Origin: Buttiauxella izardii
GTDB lineage: Bacteria; Pseudomonadota; Gammaproteobacteria; Enterobacterales; Enterobacteriaceae
DNA length: 64,000 nucleotides
Direction of reading: 5' to 3'
Assembly (NCBI RefSeq): GCF_003601925.1
Contig: NZ_QZWH01000001.1
Location: forward strand, 124,001 to 188,000
In this document: piece by piece, positions 50,301-60,330 of the stretch
Layout of the letters: the number at the start of each line of letters is the position of its first letter
How positions within the stretch are numbered: position 1 is the first letter of the stretch
Position numbers and translations under genes: made by a program
The notes under the pieces: model-generated
Database searches by the model: none
What the model was told of the DNA's origin: nothing
The model's input: the letters and a program-made list of their open reading frames with translations, nothing else

Positions 50301-51986
50301 ATGCAAAAAATTAAAGAATTGCTATCCAGCATTTACGACAACACGTTAAATGAACGCGTCATAGACGAATTTATTTCAAGGGTAGAACAGGGCAAGCGTT
50401 CCGCTATGAACGCCCGCAAACAAGGCTGGGACGAGAGTGATGTGGTGCTCATTACCTATGCCGATCAGTTTCATCAGCAGAATGAAAAAACCTTAAATAC
50501 ACTTAACGATTTTTATAATCGCTGGCTCAATAAGAGTTTCTCTCATATACATCTTCTGCCATTTTACCCATGGTCATCGGATGATGGTTTTTCGGTGATT
50601 GATTATCATCAGGTTGATCCCGTTTGTGGCAACTGGAACGATATTGCAAAGTTAAACAAATCGACAAAATTAATGTTCGATTTTGTTTGCAACCATATAT
50701 CAGCGAAAAGCAATTGGTTCCAGCAATATCTGGCAGGCAATCCAGAATTTAAGAATTTCTTTATTGCGGTTAATCCAGAATCTGATTTATCAGCGGTGAC
50801 GCGCCCACGGGCGTTACCGTTGCTTTCGCCATTTACACTGGCAGACGGCACAAAACAACATATCTGGACAACGTTCAGCGATGATCAAATTGACCTCAAC
50901 TTTGCTAATCCGCAGGTGCTATTGGCAATGGTTGATGTGCTGCTGCACTACCTGAAAGAAGGCGCGGATTACATTCGCCTGGATGCCGTGGGATACATGT
51001 GGAAAACCATCGGCACAAATTGTATTCACCTGGAAAAAACGCATCAACTGGTGAAATTATTCCGTGCGGTTGTCGATGAAGTTGCCCCTGGTACCGTGCT
51101 GATTACCGAAACCAACGTCCCGCATAAAGATAATATTTCTTACCTCGGCAACGGTCATGACGAAGCGCACATGGTGTATCAGTTCCCACTGCCGCCGTTA
51201 GTTCTGCATGCCATTCATACCGGTTCTGCCAAAGTCTTAAGCCAGTGGGGCGCATCATTAGGAAGTAACGGAAACAGGGATACGACCTGGTTTAACTTCC
51301 TCGCATCCCACGACGGTATTGGCCTGAACCCACTGCGCGGAATCCTACCAGAAGAGGAAATCTTACAACTGGTGAATCAGCTGCAAGAAGAAGGGGCCTT
51401 GGTCAACTGGAAAAATAATCCGGACGGGACGCGTAGCCCGTATGAAATAAACGTCACTTATATGGATGCGTTAAATCGTCGTGATAGCCACGATGAAGAA
51501 CGCCTGGCGAGATTTATCTTAGCTCACGCCATATTACTGGCTTTCCCTGGCGTCCCGGCAATATACATTCAAAGTATTCTCGGCTCGCGTAACGATTATG
51601 CGGGTGTTGAACGGTTGGGTTATAACCGCGCAATAAATCGCCAGAAATATGATTTGAATGAAATCGAAAGCGAATTATCGAGTGAAAATACTTTACGCGA
51701 ACAGGTCTACAAAAAATTATCTCATCTGATCAATGTTCGTAAAAAACAGCCCGCGTTCCATCCCGACAGTGCCTTTAATGCAGATTGTATCAATGACAGT
51801 CTGCTAATGATTAAACGTCATTCAGATAATGGCCATAATGTTCTGGCGTTATTTAATTTGAGCAGTAAACCTCAGTCTCTTGAGCTGCCAGATAATAATT
51901 TTGAAGATTTAATTACCGGGTTAAAAATTAACGCAAATCAATCTTACAACATGCAGCCTTATCAGGTGTTGTGGCTTAGCTATTAA
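50301..51986 (+). CDS. ycjM: YcjM, glucosylglycerate phosphorylase (GH13_18)
   Basis: YcjM is a sucrose-phosphorylase-like GH13 enzyme; the E. coli protein phosphorolyses glucosylglycerate to glucose 1-phosphate and glycerate. The protein has 561 residues from ATG 50301. GH13 landmarks are DFVCNH, YIRLDAVGYMWK (nucleophile Asp), TETNVPH (acid Glu) and NFLASHDGIG. An ATG five codons earlier overlaps the operator, and the family aligns better with the later one, though both lack a strong ribosome site. Confidence 0.93.
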   Translation: MQKIKELLSSIYDNTLNERVIDEFISRVEQGKRSAMNARKQGWDESDVVLITYADQFHQQNEKTLNTLNDFYNRWLNKSFSHIHLLPFYPWSSDDGFSVIDYHQVDPVCGNWNDIAKLNKSTKLMFDFVCNHISAKSNWFQQYLAGNPEFKNFFIAVNPESDLSAVTRPRALPLLSPFTLADGTKQHIWTTFSDDQIDLNFANPQVLLAMVDVLLHYLKEGADYIRLDAVGYMWKTIGTNCIHLEKTHQLVKLFRAVVDEVAPGTVLITETNVPHKDNISYLGNGHDEAHMVYQFPLPPLVLHAIHTGSAKVLSQWGASLGSNGNRDTTWFNFLASHDGIGLNPLRGILPEEEILQLVNQLQEEGALVNWKNNPDGTRSPYEINVTYMDALNRRDSHDEERLARFILAHAILLAFPGVPAIYIQSILGSRNDYAGVERLGYNRAINRQKYDLNEIESELSSENTLREQVYKKLSHLINVRKKQPAFHPDSAFNADCINDSLLMIKRHSDNGHNVLALFNLSSKPQSLELPDNNFEDLITGLKINANQSYNMQPYQVLWLSY

Positions 51987-52001
51987 TATAAGGGAATAAC
52001 A

Positions 52002-53294
52002 ATGAAAACTTCCAAAACAGTGCTGTTAACAGCACTGATAGCCGCTGCTTTACTCTCAGGATGTAAACAGGACGATCCTGAACAGGTCACGATTGAGTTT
52101 ATGCACTCATCGGTTGAACAGGAACGCCAGGCCGTCATCAGCAAATTGATCGAGCGCTTCACCCAGGAAAACCCGCAAATTATCGTCAAACAAGTGCCGG
52201 TTGAAGAAGATGCCTACAACACCAAAGTGATTACGCTTGCTCGTTCCGGCGCGCTGCCAGAAGTGATTGAAGTCAGCCATGACTATGCAAAAGTCATGGA
52301 TAAAGAACAGCTTATCGACAGAGATGCGGTAAAAAAGGTTGTGACTAGCGTTGGCGAAAACAGCTTCTACGACGGCGTTCTGCGCGTGGTGCGCACCGAA
52401 GATGCAACGGCATTTACCGGCGTGCCTATCAGCGCCTGGTTGGGCGGCATTTGGTATCGCAAATCCGCGCTGGCGAAAGCGGGAATCGCCGAGCCGAAAA
52501 ACTGGACTGAATTGCTCGATGCCGCACGTAGCATGACCAATACGGCCAACAAGAAATATGGCATTGCGCTGCCAACCGCCGAAAGCGTGATGACTGAGCA
52601 GACGTTCTCACAGTTCGCACTGTCCAACGGCGCCAACGTCTTTGACGCAAACGGCAATGTCACCGTGAACTCGCCCGCCATGCTCGCCTCCCTCAATTAC
52701 TACCGCGACCTTGCGCAGTACACCATGCCGGGTTCCAACGACGTGATGGAAATTAAAGACGCCTTTATGAATGGCACCGCGCCAATGGCCGTCTATTCCA
52801 CCTACATCCTCCCGGCCTTCTATAAAGACGGTTCGCCGCAAGATTTGGGCTTTGTGGTGCCAACGGAAAAATCTCCAGCGGTATACGGCATGTTGACCTC
52901 GCTAACCATTACCTCTGGCCAAAGCAAAGAAGAAACCGCAGCGGCTGAAAAGTTCGTCACCTTCCTTGAAAAGGCACAGAACTCCGCCGATTGGGTGTTG
53001 ATGTCGCCAGGTGCCGCGCTGCCGGTCACCAAGGCCGTGGTGGAAACCGACAGTTATAAAAACAACGAAGTAATCAAAGCCTTTGGTTCATTGCCTTACG
53101 AGCTGATTGCCCAATTCGCCAACGTGCAGGTTTTTGGTTCTGTCGGTGAGAAGAACTTTACCCGCATGGGCGATATCACCGGCTCAGCCATTTTAAGTGA
53201 AATGGTCAACCAGGTGACGGTAGGGAAGCAGGCTACCGCCCCGGCACTCGATAAGAGCCAGGGTCGCATCGTTGAGTTAATGAAACAACACTGA
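52002..53294 (+). CDS. ycjN: YcjN, sugar ABC transporter substrate-binding lipoprotein
   Basis: A 430-residue family 1 solute-binding protein. A signal peptide ends in the lipobox LLSGC with Cys21, so it is likely tethered to the membrane, which is less common for a Gram-negative sugar-binding protein. It should deliver a glucoside-type substrate to YcjOP. It lies 15 bases after ycjM. Confidence 0.93.
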   Translation: MKTSKTVLLTALIAAALLSGCKQDDPEQVTIEFMHSSVEQERQAVISKLIERFTQENPQIIVKQVPVEEDAYNTKVITLARSGALPEVIEVSHDYAKVMDKEQLIDRDAVKKVVTSVGENSFYDGVLRVVRTEDATAFTGVPISAWLGGIWYRKSALAKAGIAEPKNWTELLDAARSMTNTANKKYGIALPTAESVMTEQTFSQFALSNGANVFDANGNVTVNSPAMLASLNYYRDLAQYTMPGSNDVMEIKDAFMNGTAPMAVYSTYILPAFYKDGSPQDLGFVVPTEKSPAVYGMLTSLTITSGQSKEETAAAEKFVTFLEKAQNSADWVLMSPGAALPVTKAVVETDSYKNNEVIKAFGSLPYELIAQFANVQVFGSVGEKNFTRMGDITGSAILSEMVNQVTVGKQATAPALDKSQGRIVELMKQH

Positions 53295-53309
53295 ACCACA
53301 GGATAAGTC

Positions 53310-54185
53310 ATGATGAAAAAGTGGTTTTCAGGCCGCTCTGACATGCCATTTGCCATGATGCTACTGGCCCCCAGCTTGTTATTGCTGGGGGGATTAGTGG
53401 CCTGGCCGATGCTGTCGAATATCGAAATTAGTTTCCTGCGTTTGCCGCTGAACCCGAACATCAGTTCGCGGTTTATCGGCCTGGAAAACTACATCAATAT
53501 CCTGACGGATGCGGCTTTCTGGCACTCGTTGTGGACCACATTCTGGTACACCGCGTTGGTCGTTCTGGGCAGCACAGGTTTAGGACTGGGTGTGGCGCTG
53601 TTTTTCAACCGCGAATTTCGGATGCGTAAAACGGCGCGCTCGCTGGTGATCCTTTCCTACGTCACGCCATCTATCTCGCTGGTGTTTGCGTGGAAATACA
53701 TGTTCAACAGCGGTTACGGCATCGTGAACTTCCTCGGCGTGGACGTGTTGCACATGTTTGATGAAGCGCCGCTGTGGTTCGATAACCCCGGCAGCAGCTT
53801 CTTCCTGGTGGTGCTGTTCGCCATCTGGCGCTACTTCCCGTATGCGTTTATTTCGTTTCTCGCCATTTTGCAGACCATCGACAAATCCTTGTACGAAGCC
53901 GCAGAAATGGACGGGGCCAACGGTTGGCAGAAATTCAAAATCGTTACGCTGCCCGCGATTATGCCGGTGCTGGCAACCGTGGTGACGCTGCGCACCATCT
54001 GGATGTTCTACATGTTTGCCGATGTCTGGTTGCTGACCACCAAAGTCAACATTCTTGGCGTCTATCTGTATAAAACCGCCTTTGCCTTTAATGACTTAGG
54101 GAAAGCAGCGGCTATTTCCGTCGTGCTGTTCGTCATTATCTTCGCCGTCATCCTGCTGACCAGAAAACGGGTAAATCTCAAATGA
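53310..54185 (+). CDS. ycjO: YcjO, sugar ABC transporter permease (MalF-like)
   Basis: A 291-residue permease with six membrane helices and the EAA loop SLYEAAEMDGANGWQKF. It pairs with YcjP. The start used is the double ATG at 53310 behind CAGGATAAG. The stop overlaps the ycjP start by four bases. Confidence 0.94.
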   Translation: MMKKWFSGRSDMPFAMMLLAPSLLLLGGLVAWPMLSNIEISFLRLPLNPNISSRFIGLENYINILTDAAFWHSLWTTFWYTALVVLGSTGLGLGVALFFNREFRMRKTARSLVILSYVTPSISLVFAWKYMFNSGYGIVNFLGVDVLHMFDEAPLWFDNPGSSFFLVVLFAIWRYFPYAFISFLAILQTIDKSLYEAAEMDGANGWQKFKIVTLPAIMPVLATVVTLRTIWMFYMFADVWLLTTKVNILGVYLYKTAFAFNDLGKAAAISVVLFVIIFAVILLTRKRVNLK

Positions 54186-55027
54186 CCGCAAACAACCGCA
54201 AACTCATTGGCCGCATCGGCTTTTATCTGGGGCTGGCGCTATTCCTGGTGGTCACGTTATTCCCGTTCTTTGTGATGCTGATGACGTCGTTCAAAAGCCC
54301 GCGAGAAGCGATTTCGTTGCATCCGACCATCTTCCCGCAGGAGTGGACGCTGCAACATTACATCGACATTTTTAACCCGACCATTTTCCCGTTTTTGACC
54401 TATTTCAAAAACAGCCTGGTGGTGTCGCTAACCTCTTCAGCGATCGCCGTTTTCATCGGCATTTTAGGGGCTTATGCGCTGTCGAAACTGCGCTTTAAAG
54501 GGCGCATGACCATCAACGCCAGTTTTTATGCCGTATACATGTTCTCGGGAATTTTGCTGGTGGTGCCGCTGTTCAAAATCATCACCGCGCTGGGGATTTA
54601 CGACACCGAACTGGCGCTGATTATCACCATGGTGACGCAAACCCTGCCGACAGCCGTATTCATGCTGAAAAGCTACTTCGACACCATTCCTGACGAAATC
54701 GAAGAAGCGGCAATGATGGATGGGCTGAACCGCCTGCAAATCATCTTTTACATCACCGTGCCGCTGGCGATTTCCGGCCTGGTGTCGGTGTTCGTCTACT
54801 GCTTTATGGTGGCGTGGAACGACTATCTGTTCGCTTCCATTTTCCTTTCCAGTTCCGCGAACTTCACCTTGCCAGTTGGCCTGAGCACGTTGTTCAGCAC
54901 GCCGGATTACGTATGGGGAAGAATGATGGCCGCGTCGTTAGTGACCGCGTTGCCAGTGGTTGTGATGTATGCGCTTTCCGAACGTTTTATCAAGAGTGGC
55001 CTGACGGCAGGCGGCGTGAAAGGTTGA
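54182..55027 (+). CDS. ycjP: YcjP, sugar ABC transporter permease (MalG-like)
   Basis: A 281-residue permease with six membrane helices and the EAA loop EIEEAAMMDGLNRLQ. It forms the channel with YcjO and is probably driven by YcjV. It is followed by a REP/BIME-type repeat before ycjQ, which may give different mRNA stability to the transport and enzyme segments. Confidence 0.94.
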   Translation: MTANNRKLIGRIGFYLGLALFLVVTLFPFFVMLMTSFKSPREAISLHPTIFPQEWTLQHYIDIFNPTIFPFLTYFKNSLVVSLTSSAIAVFIGILGAYALSKLRFKGRMTINASFYAVYMFSGILLVVPLFKIITALGIYDTELALIITMVTQTLPTAVFMLKSYFDTIPDEIEEAAMMDGLNRLQIIFYITVPLAISGLVSVFVYCFMVAWNDYLFASIFLSSSANFTLPVGLSTLFSTPDYVWGRMMAASLVTALPVVVMYALSERFIKSGLTAGGVKG

Positions 55028-55030
55028 ACA

Positions 55031-55121
55031 ATGTCGGATGGCGCTTGCGCTTATCCGACCTACGAGAATCATCTGAATGCTTTTGTAGGGTGGATAAGCG
55101 CAGCGTCATCCACCAAAAATA
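55031..55121. repeat. REP/BIME-type palindromic repeat pair between ycjP and ycjQ
   Basis: Two inverted units lie in the 116-base spacer: GTCGGATGGCGC...GCTTATCCGACC (about 55033-55060) and GTAGGGTGGATAAGCGC...CATCCACC (about 55086-55114). Both have the shape of enteric REP elements facing each other. Confidence 0.8.
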
Positions 55122-55143
55122 TTTTAAATATCGGAGTTAAAGA

Positions 55144-56193
55144 ATGAAGAAGTTAATCGCAACCGCACCGCGCGTCGCGGCATTAGTGGAATACGAAGAT
55201 CGCCCGGTTCTGGCCCACGAAGTGAAAATCAAAGTCGCCTTTGGCGCACCAAAACACGGTACCGAAGTCGTGGATTTCCGCGCCGCTAGTCCTTTTATTG
55301 ATGAAGAGTTCAACACCGAATGGAACCTGTTTGTGCCACGCGCCGAAGGTGCTGCTCGCGGTATCGAATTCGGGAAATTCCAGCTCGGAAACATGGTAGT
55401 TGGCGAAGTCGTTAAACGAGGTTCGGACGTGACCGACTACCAAATCGGCGACTCCGTTTGCACTTACGGCCCATTACAAGAAACCGTAATCGCCAACGGC
55501 GTTAACAACTACAAATTGCGCAAAATGCCTGCCGGTTCGAGCTGGAAAAACGCGGTTTGTTACGACCCGGCGCAATTCGCCATGAGCGGCGTGCGTGATG
55601 GAAACGTACGCGTGGGTGATTTTGTGGTGGTCGTTGGGTTGGGCGCCATCGGGCAAATTGCGGTTCAACTGGCGAAGAAAGCCGGTGCATCCATTGTGAT
55701 TGGTGTTGACCCTATCGAACACCGCTGTGATATCGCCAAACGCCACGGCGCAGATTTCTGCTTTAACCCCATCGGCACCGACGTGGGCCTGGAAATCAAA
55801 AAAATCACCAACAAACTGGGCGCGGACGTGATCATCGAAACCAGCGGTAACGATCAGGCGTTACAGGCCGCTCTGCGCGGTATCGCTTACGGCGGCACTA
55901 TCTCTTACGTGGCCTTCGCCAAACCGTTCCATGATTTTAACCTCGGTCGTGAAGCGCACTTCAACAACGCCAAAATCGTCTTTTCACGCGGCAGCAGCGA
56001 ACCGAACCCGGATTATCCGCGCTGGGATCGCAAACGCATCGAAGAAACCTGTTGGGAATTGCTGATGAACGGTTATCTCAATTGTGAAGACCTGATTGAC
56101 CCGGTGGTGACGTTCCATGACAGCGCTGAAAGCTATATGAAGTACGTGGATCAGCATCCGGATCTAAGTATCAAAATGGGCGTTGTTTTTTAA
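55144..56193 (+). CDS. ycjQ: YcjQ, zinc-type dehydrogenase (D-guloside 3-dehydrogenase)
   Basis: A 349-residue medium-chain dehydrogenase. The nucleotide site reads VVVGLGAIGQIAVQLAKKAG at about 162-181. In E. coli, YcjQ oxidises or reduces C3 of gulosides with NAD(H), acting with YcjR and YcjS to interconvert glucosides and gulosides. A GGAGTTAAAG site precedes the ATG. Confidence 0.92.
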   Translation: MKKLIATAPRVAALVEYEDRPVLAHEVKIKVAFGAPKHGTEVVDFRAASPFIDEEFNTEWNLFVPRAEGAARGIEFGKFQLGNMVVGEVVKRGSDVTDYQIGDSVCTYGPLQETVIANGVNNYKLRKMPAGSSWKNAVCYDPAQFAMSGVRDGNVRVGDFVVVVGLGAIGQIAVQLAKKAGASIVIGVDPIEHRCDIAKRHGADFCFNPIGTDVGLEIKKITNKLGADVIIETSGNDQALQAALRGIAYGGTISYVAFAKPFHDFNLGREAHFNNAKIVFSRGSSEPNPDYPRWDRKRIEETCWELLMNGYLNCEDLIDPVVTFHDSAESYMKYVDQHPDLSIKMGVVF

Positions 56194-56208
56194 TTTAAGG
56201 ATTTAATC

Positions 56209-56997
56209 ATGAAAATCGGTACTCAGAATCAGGCATTTTTCCCGGCAGACATTTTAGAAAAGTTTAAATACATCAAAGCGATGGGATTCGATGCTTTCGA
56301 AATCGACGGCAAATTGTTAGTTGAAAACGTTCTGGCCGTTAAAGCCGCTATCGCGCAAACCGGCCTGCCAGTGACCACCGCATGTGGCGGTTACGATGGC
56401 TGGATTGGCGATTTTATTGAAGAGCGCCGCCTGAACGGCCTGCAACAAATCACCCGCATTCTGGAAGCGCTGGCAGAAGTGGGCGGCAAAGGAATCGTGG
56501 TGCCTGCGGCATGGGGCATGTTTACCTACCGTTTGCCGCCGATGAACTCGCCGCGCAGCCAGGCAGGCGACCGTAAAGCAGTCAGCGATTCGTTGCGTTA
56601 TCTCGATGAAGTGGCGGCGCGTACCGGCACCGTGGTTTATCTCGAACCGCTTAACCGCTATCAGGATCACATGATCAACACCCTGGCGGATGCGCGTTCC
56701 TACATCGAAGAAAATCAGCTGAAACACACGCAAATCATCGGCGATTTCTATCACATGAACATCGAAGAAGACGATATCAGCGAAGCCTTCCATAAAAATC
56801 GCGATCTGCTGGGCCACGTGCATATTGCCGACAATCATCGTTACCAGCCGGGCAGCGGCAGCATTGATTTCAAAAAGCATTTTGAACAGCTTCGCACCGA
56901 TGGCTATGACGGCTACATCGTCTACGAAGGTCGCATTCGCGCAGAAGATCCGGCGGCGGCCTATCAGCAATCGCTGCAATTTTTGCGTACCTGCTAA
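56209..56997 (+). CDS. ycjR: YcjR, 3-dehydro-D-guloside 4-epimerase
   Basis: A 262-residue xylose-isomerase-like TIM barrel. Metal ligands are likely in VYLEPLNRY, IIGDFYHMN, HVHIADNHR and the late IVYEGRI. The E. coli enzyme epimerises C4 between 3-keto-guloside and 3-keto-glucoside. It lies 15 bases after ycjQ and 13 before ycjS, in the middle of a compact enzyme set. Confidence 0.93.
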   Translation: MKIGTQNQAFFPADILEKFKYIKAMGFDAFEIDGKLLVENVLAVKAAIAQTGLPVTTACGGYDGWIGDFIEERRLNGLQQITRILEALAEVGGKGIVVPAAWGMFTYRLPPMNSPRSQAGDRKAVSDSLRYLDEVAARTGTVVYLEPLNRYQDHMINTLADARSYIEENQLKHTQIIGDFYHMNIEEDDISEAFHKNRDLLGHVHIADNHRYQPGSGSIDFKKHFEQLRTDGYDGYIVYEGRIRAEDPAAAYQQSLQFLRTC

Positions 56998-57010
56998 GGG
57001 GCAACGTGAA

Positions 57011-58051
57011 ATGAATGAAAAACTCAGGGTGGCGATAATCGGTGGCGGCCAGGTCGCAGAAACCGTCCATGCGTCGTATTACCTGACAAGAAGCGAGCTG
57101 GAAGTGGTGGCTGTCGTTGACAGCCACCTTGATCGTGCGCAATCCCTTGCCAACCGGCTCGGCATTCCACACGCATTCACTGATGCGGACGAAATGTTCC
57201 GCCAGTGCCAGCCGGACATCATCAGCGTTTGTACGCCAAACCGCTTTCACCATCAGCATGTGATGCAAGCGCTGGAACATGGCTGCCACGTGATGTGTGA
57301 AAAACCTCCGGCGATGACGCCGGAGCAGGCGGCTGAAATGCGCGATTCCGCTCGCAAAGCAGGCAAAGTTCTGGCTTACGATTTTCATCATCGCTTTGCC
57401 AGCGATACGCAATTTTTACGCGAACAAGTGGTTGCCGGAACGCTCGGTGAAGTGTACGTCACCACCGCCAAAGCACTGCGCCGTTGCGGTGTTCCGGGCT
57501 GGGGTGTTTTCACCAATAAAGAGTTACAGGGCGGCGGGCCGTTAATCGACATCGGCATCCATATGTTGGATGCGGCGATGTACGTGCTCGGTTTCCCGGC
57601 GGTGCGCCGCGTGTACGCTCATTCATTCCAGAAACTCGGCACCCGCAAAAATAGCGGCCAATTCGGTGAGTGGGACCCAAAAACCTACACCGTTGAAGAC
57701 GCGTTATTCGCCACTATCGAATTTCATAACGGTGGCATCCTGCGCCTGGAAACCTCATTCGCTTTGAATATCGAACCGATTTCAGTGATGAACGTGGAGT
57801 TTTGCGGGGTTAACGCTGGAGCGACACTTTTCCCAGCGCATATTTATCAGGATGAAGGCGGGAAGCTCGTGACGTTGTCACAACGCGAAACTGCCGACAC
57901 CGAACGCCATTTCAAAAGCATGCGCGCCTTTGTTGACCACGTACTTGGCGCACCCGTCAGCATCGCCGATGCCGAGCAGGGATATCTTATTCAGCAACTG
58001 GTCGCGGCCATTTATCGCGCGGCAGAATCAGGAGCGAGCATCGACTTATGA
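57011..58051 (+). CDS. ycjS: YcjS, Gfo/Idh/MocA dehydrogenase (D-glucoside 3-dehydrogenase)
   Basis: A 346-residue Gfo/Idh/MocA oxidoreductase with the nucleotide-binding VAIIGGGQVAETVH and the family CEKPPAMT motif, where Lys is catalytic. In E. coli it acts at C3 of D-glucosides with NAD(H). A longer frame runs back into ycjR but ATG 57011 aligns with the family. It overlaps ycjT by four bases. Confidence 0.92.
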   Translation: MNEKLRVAIIGGGQVAETVHASYYLTRSELEVVAVVDSHLDRAQSLANRLGIPHAFTDADEMFRQCQPDIISVCTPNRFHHQHVMQALEHGCHVMCEKPPAMTPEQAAEMRDSARKAGKVLAYDFHHRFASDTQFLREQVVAGTLGEVYVTTAKALRRCGVPGWGVFTNKELQGGGPLIDIGIHMLDAAMYVLGFPAVRRVYAHSFQKLGTRKNSGQFGEWDPKTYTVEDALFATIEFHNGGILRLETSFALNIEPISVMNVEFCGVNAGATLFPAHIYQDEGGKLVTLSQRETADTERHFKSMRAFVDHVLGAPVSIADAEQGYLIQQLVAAIYRAAESGASIDL

Positions 58052-60330
58052 GCACTTTAACGCGGCTTGATGAGCCGCAATTTAGCCCCCATACGCTGAA
58101 TAAATTTGCCACCCTGATGGCGGCGGGAAATGGTTATCTTGGGCTACGTGCCAGCCATGAAGAAGCTTACACCGACCAGACGCGTGGCATGTATCTGGCG
58201 GGTTTCTACCATCGCAGTTCGTCTGTCGAAACCACGGAACTGGTCAATTTGCCGGACATCCTGCAAATGCGCATCGAGCTTGATGGTGAAATTTTTACCT
58301 TGATCTCCGGCTCAATACTCGATTATCAGCGTGAGCTGGACTTCGCCAGCGGCGAACTGCGCCGCCGCGTGGTCTGGCTTGCGCCTAACGGCAAGCGCTA
58401 CCAGATTGAATGCCAACGCTTTTTATCTGCGGCGCAGCATTCACTGGTGTGTTCACGTATCGCCATTACTCCGCTGGATGACAGCGCGAATGTGACCATC
58501 AGCAGCGGTATCGATGCCACACAAACCAACTCGGGCCGCCAGCATCTTGATGAAACCAGCGTTCGTGTCTTTGAACAGCGCTATTTACAGGGCTGTTACC
58601 GCACACTCGACGGCAGCAACGAAGTGGTGATCAGCAGTTTTTGCGCGGTGCCTGCCGAAAGTTGCAGTAGTTTCTACGCGAAAAACCGCCGTCTGACGCA
58701 GCACTGTAGCGGCAAAATCGGGAAGGGCGAAGCGTTCAGCCTGGTGAAAACCAGCTGGATTGCCAGCTCGCTGGATGCGGATTATCACGCGCAAACGTGC
58801 AGTTATGTGACGATCAACAAACTGATTCAGTGTGTGGAGCAAGGTTATGACTCGCTACTGGCTGAATCTGCCGCAGTCTGGCAGAGCTACTGGCAACGCA
58901 GTCGCGTCATCGTTGAAAGTGAAAACAGCCAGGATCAAAGGGCGTTGGATTTTGCGCTTTACCATCTTTTCGCCATGACACCCACGCACAACGAACGTTG
59001 CAGCATTGCGGCAAAAGGGCTGACGGGCGAAGGATACAAAGGCCATGTGTTCTGGGATACCGAAGTATTCCTGCTGCCTTTCCATTTAATGACGCAGCCG
59101 GAAATTGCTCGCCAGTTGTTGAGTTATCGTTGGCATAACCTGCCGGGTGCGAGAAACAAAGCCAGTAAAAATGGTTTGCAGGGCGCGTTGTTCCCATGGG
59201 AAAGCGCATGGTCGGGTCAAGAAGAAACGCCAGAATTTGCGGCGATTAATATCCGTACCGGATTACGGCAGAAAGTGGCCTCGGCACTGGCGGAGCATCA
59301 CCTGGTGGCGGATATCGCCTGGGCGGTAGATGCTTATTATCAGGCCACACGCGACGATGCGTTTATGCGCGAACGCGGTATTGAGCTGCTTTTGGAAACC
59401 GCACGTTTCTGGATAAGCCGCGCTGTTGACGTCAACGGCAGGCTGGAATTGCACGATATTATCGGCCCGGATGAATACACCGAGCACGTCGACAATAACG
59501 CTTACACTAACTCTCTGGCGCATTTCAATGTCGAGCGTGCGAAGCATTACTTGCAGCAATTCGAGATTAAGGATGTGTATTTCACCCGCCAGGCAGACGA
59601 CTTCCTTGAACGTCTCTATGTGCCTGCTGCCAGTGGCGAAAACCTGATCCCGCAGGACGATACTTTCTTCCGTAAACCGACCATCGATCTCACGCACTAT
59701 AAACAGCAGCAGGGAACGCAGGCGATTTTGCTCGATTACTCACGCGCTGAAGTCAACGAGATGCAAATTCTCAAGCAGGCGGATGTGGTGATGCTGACTT
59801 ACATGTTGCCGGGGAAATTTACCGCTGAGCAGATGCAGGCCAATCTCGATTATTACGAGCCACGTACCATCCATGACTCTTCATTGAGTAAAGCTATTCA
59901 TGGCGTAATTGCTGCACGTTGTGGCCGCCCGGAGCAGGCTTACGCGTTCTGGCAGCAGGCGTGTCTGATTGATTTGGGTGATGAACCGCATAGTTGCGAC
60001 GACGGAATCCATGCCGCAGCGACGGGTGCTATCTGGCTGGGTGCGGTGCAAGGTTTTATCGGGCTGACCGTTGAGCAGGGCGAGTTGCATCTCAACCCGC
60101 GTTTACCTGCGCAGTGGCAATCTGCCTCGCTGCCATTTTATTGGCAAGGTGCGCGCATTCATCTGAAGCTGACCCCGCAGCAGGTGGCGATTTCTGTCTT
60201 TGGTAAAAACCCTGTCACGCTCCATTTGGGTGAAAAGCAGGTATCGGTATTGGGCTCACAAACTTACTTATTGGCGGATTTCTTTGCGCCTGTTACTGGG
60301 AGCGGTACCACAAAGGGAGCCAAACCATGA
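58048..60330 (+). CDS. ycjT: YcjT, kojibiose phosphorylase (GH65)
   Basis: A 760-residue GH65 phosphorylase. The E. coli enzyme splits kojibiose with phosphate to beta-glucose 1-phosphate and glucose. The general acid is the Glu in [19 protein letters not shown], and a phosphate-binding region follows [13 protein letters not shown]. YcjU would convert the beta-glucose 1-phosphate. Its last codons contain an inverted copy of the ycjM operator. It overlaps ycjS and ycjU by four bases each. Confidence 0.95.
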   Translation: MSTLTRLDEPQFSPHTLNKFATLMAAGNGYLGLRASHEEAYTDQTRGMYLAGFYHRSSSVETTELVNLPDILQMRIELDGEIFTLISGSILDYQRELDFASGELRRRVVWLAPNGKRYQIECQRFLSAAQHSLVCSRIAITPLDDSANVTISSGIDATQTNSGRQHLDETSVRVFEQRYLQGCYRTLDGSNEVVISSFCAVPAESCSSFYAKNRRLTQHCSGKIGKGEAFSLVKTSWIASSLDADYHAQTCSYVTINKLIQCVEQGYDSLLAESAAVWQSYWQRSRVIVESENSQDQRALDFALYHLFAMTPTHNERCSIAAKGLTGEGYKGHVFWDTEVFLLPFHLMTQPEIARQLLSYRWHNLPGARNKASKNGLQGALFPWESAWSGQEETPEFAAINIRTGLRQKVASALAEHHLVADIAWAVDAYYQATRDDAFMRERGIELLLETARFWISRAVDVNGRLELHDIIGPDEYTEHVDNNAYTNSLAHFNVERAKHYLQQFEIKDVYFTRQADDFLERLYVPAASGENLIPQDDTFFRKPTIDLTHYKQQQGTQAILLDYSRAEVNEMQILKQADVVMLTYMLPGKFTAEQMQANLDYYEPRTIHDSSLSKAIHGVIAARCGRPEQAYAFWQQACLIDLGDEPHSCDDGIHAAATGAIWLGAVQGFIGLTVEQGELHLNPRLPAQWQSASLPFYWQGARIHLKLTPQQVAISVFGKNPVTLHLGEKQVSVLGSQTYLLADFFAPVTGSGTTKGAKP
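60297..60311 (-). promoter_or_regulatory. Inverted copy of the ycjM operator, just before ycjU
   Basis: TGGGAGCGGTACCAC is the exact reverse complement of the 15 bases at 50272-50286. It lies within the last codons of ycjT and 16 bases upstream of the ycjU start. It could be an auxiliary looping site or control an internal promoter. Confidence 0.65.

Noticed and set aside
56317-57412. Minus-strand frames of 220 and 180 codons across ycjR and ycjS
   Set aside because: Both are complements of well-supported GC-rich genes; no ribosome sites or recognisable domains.
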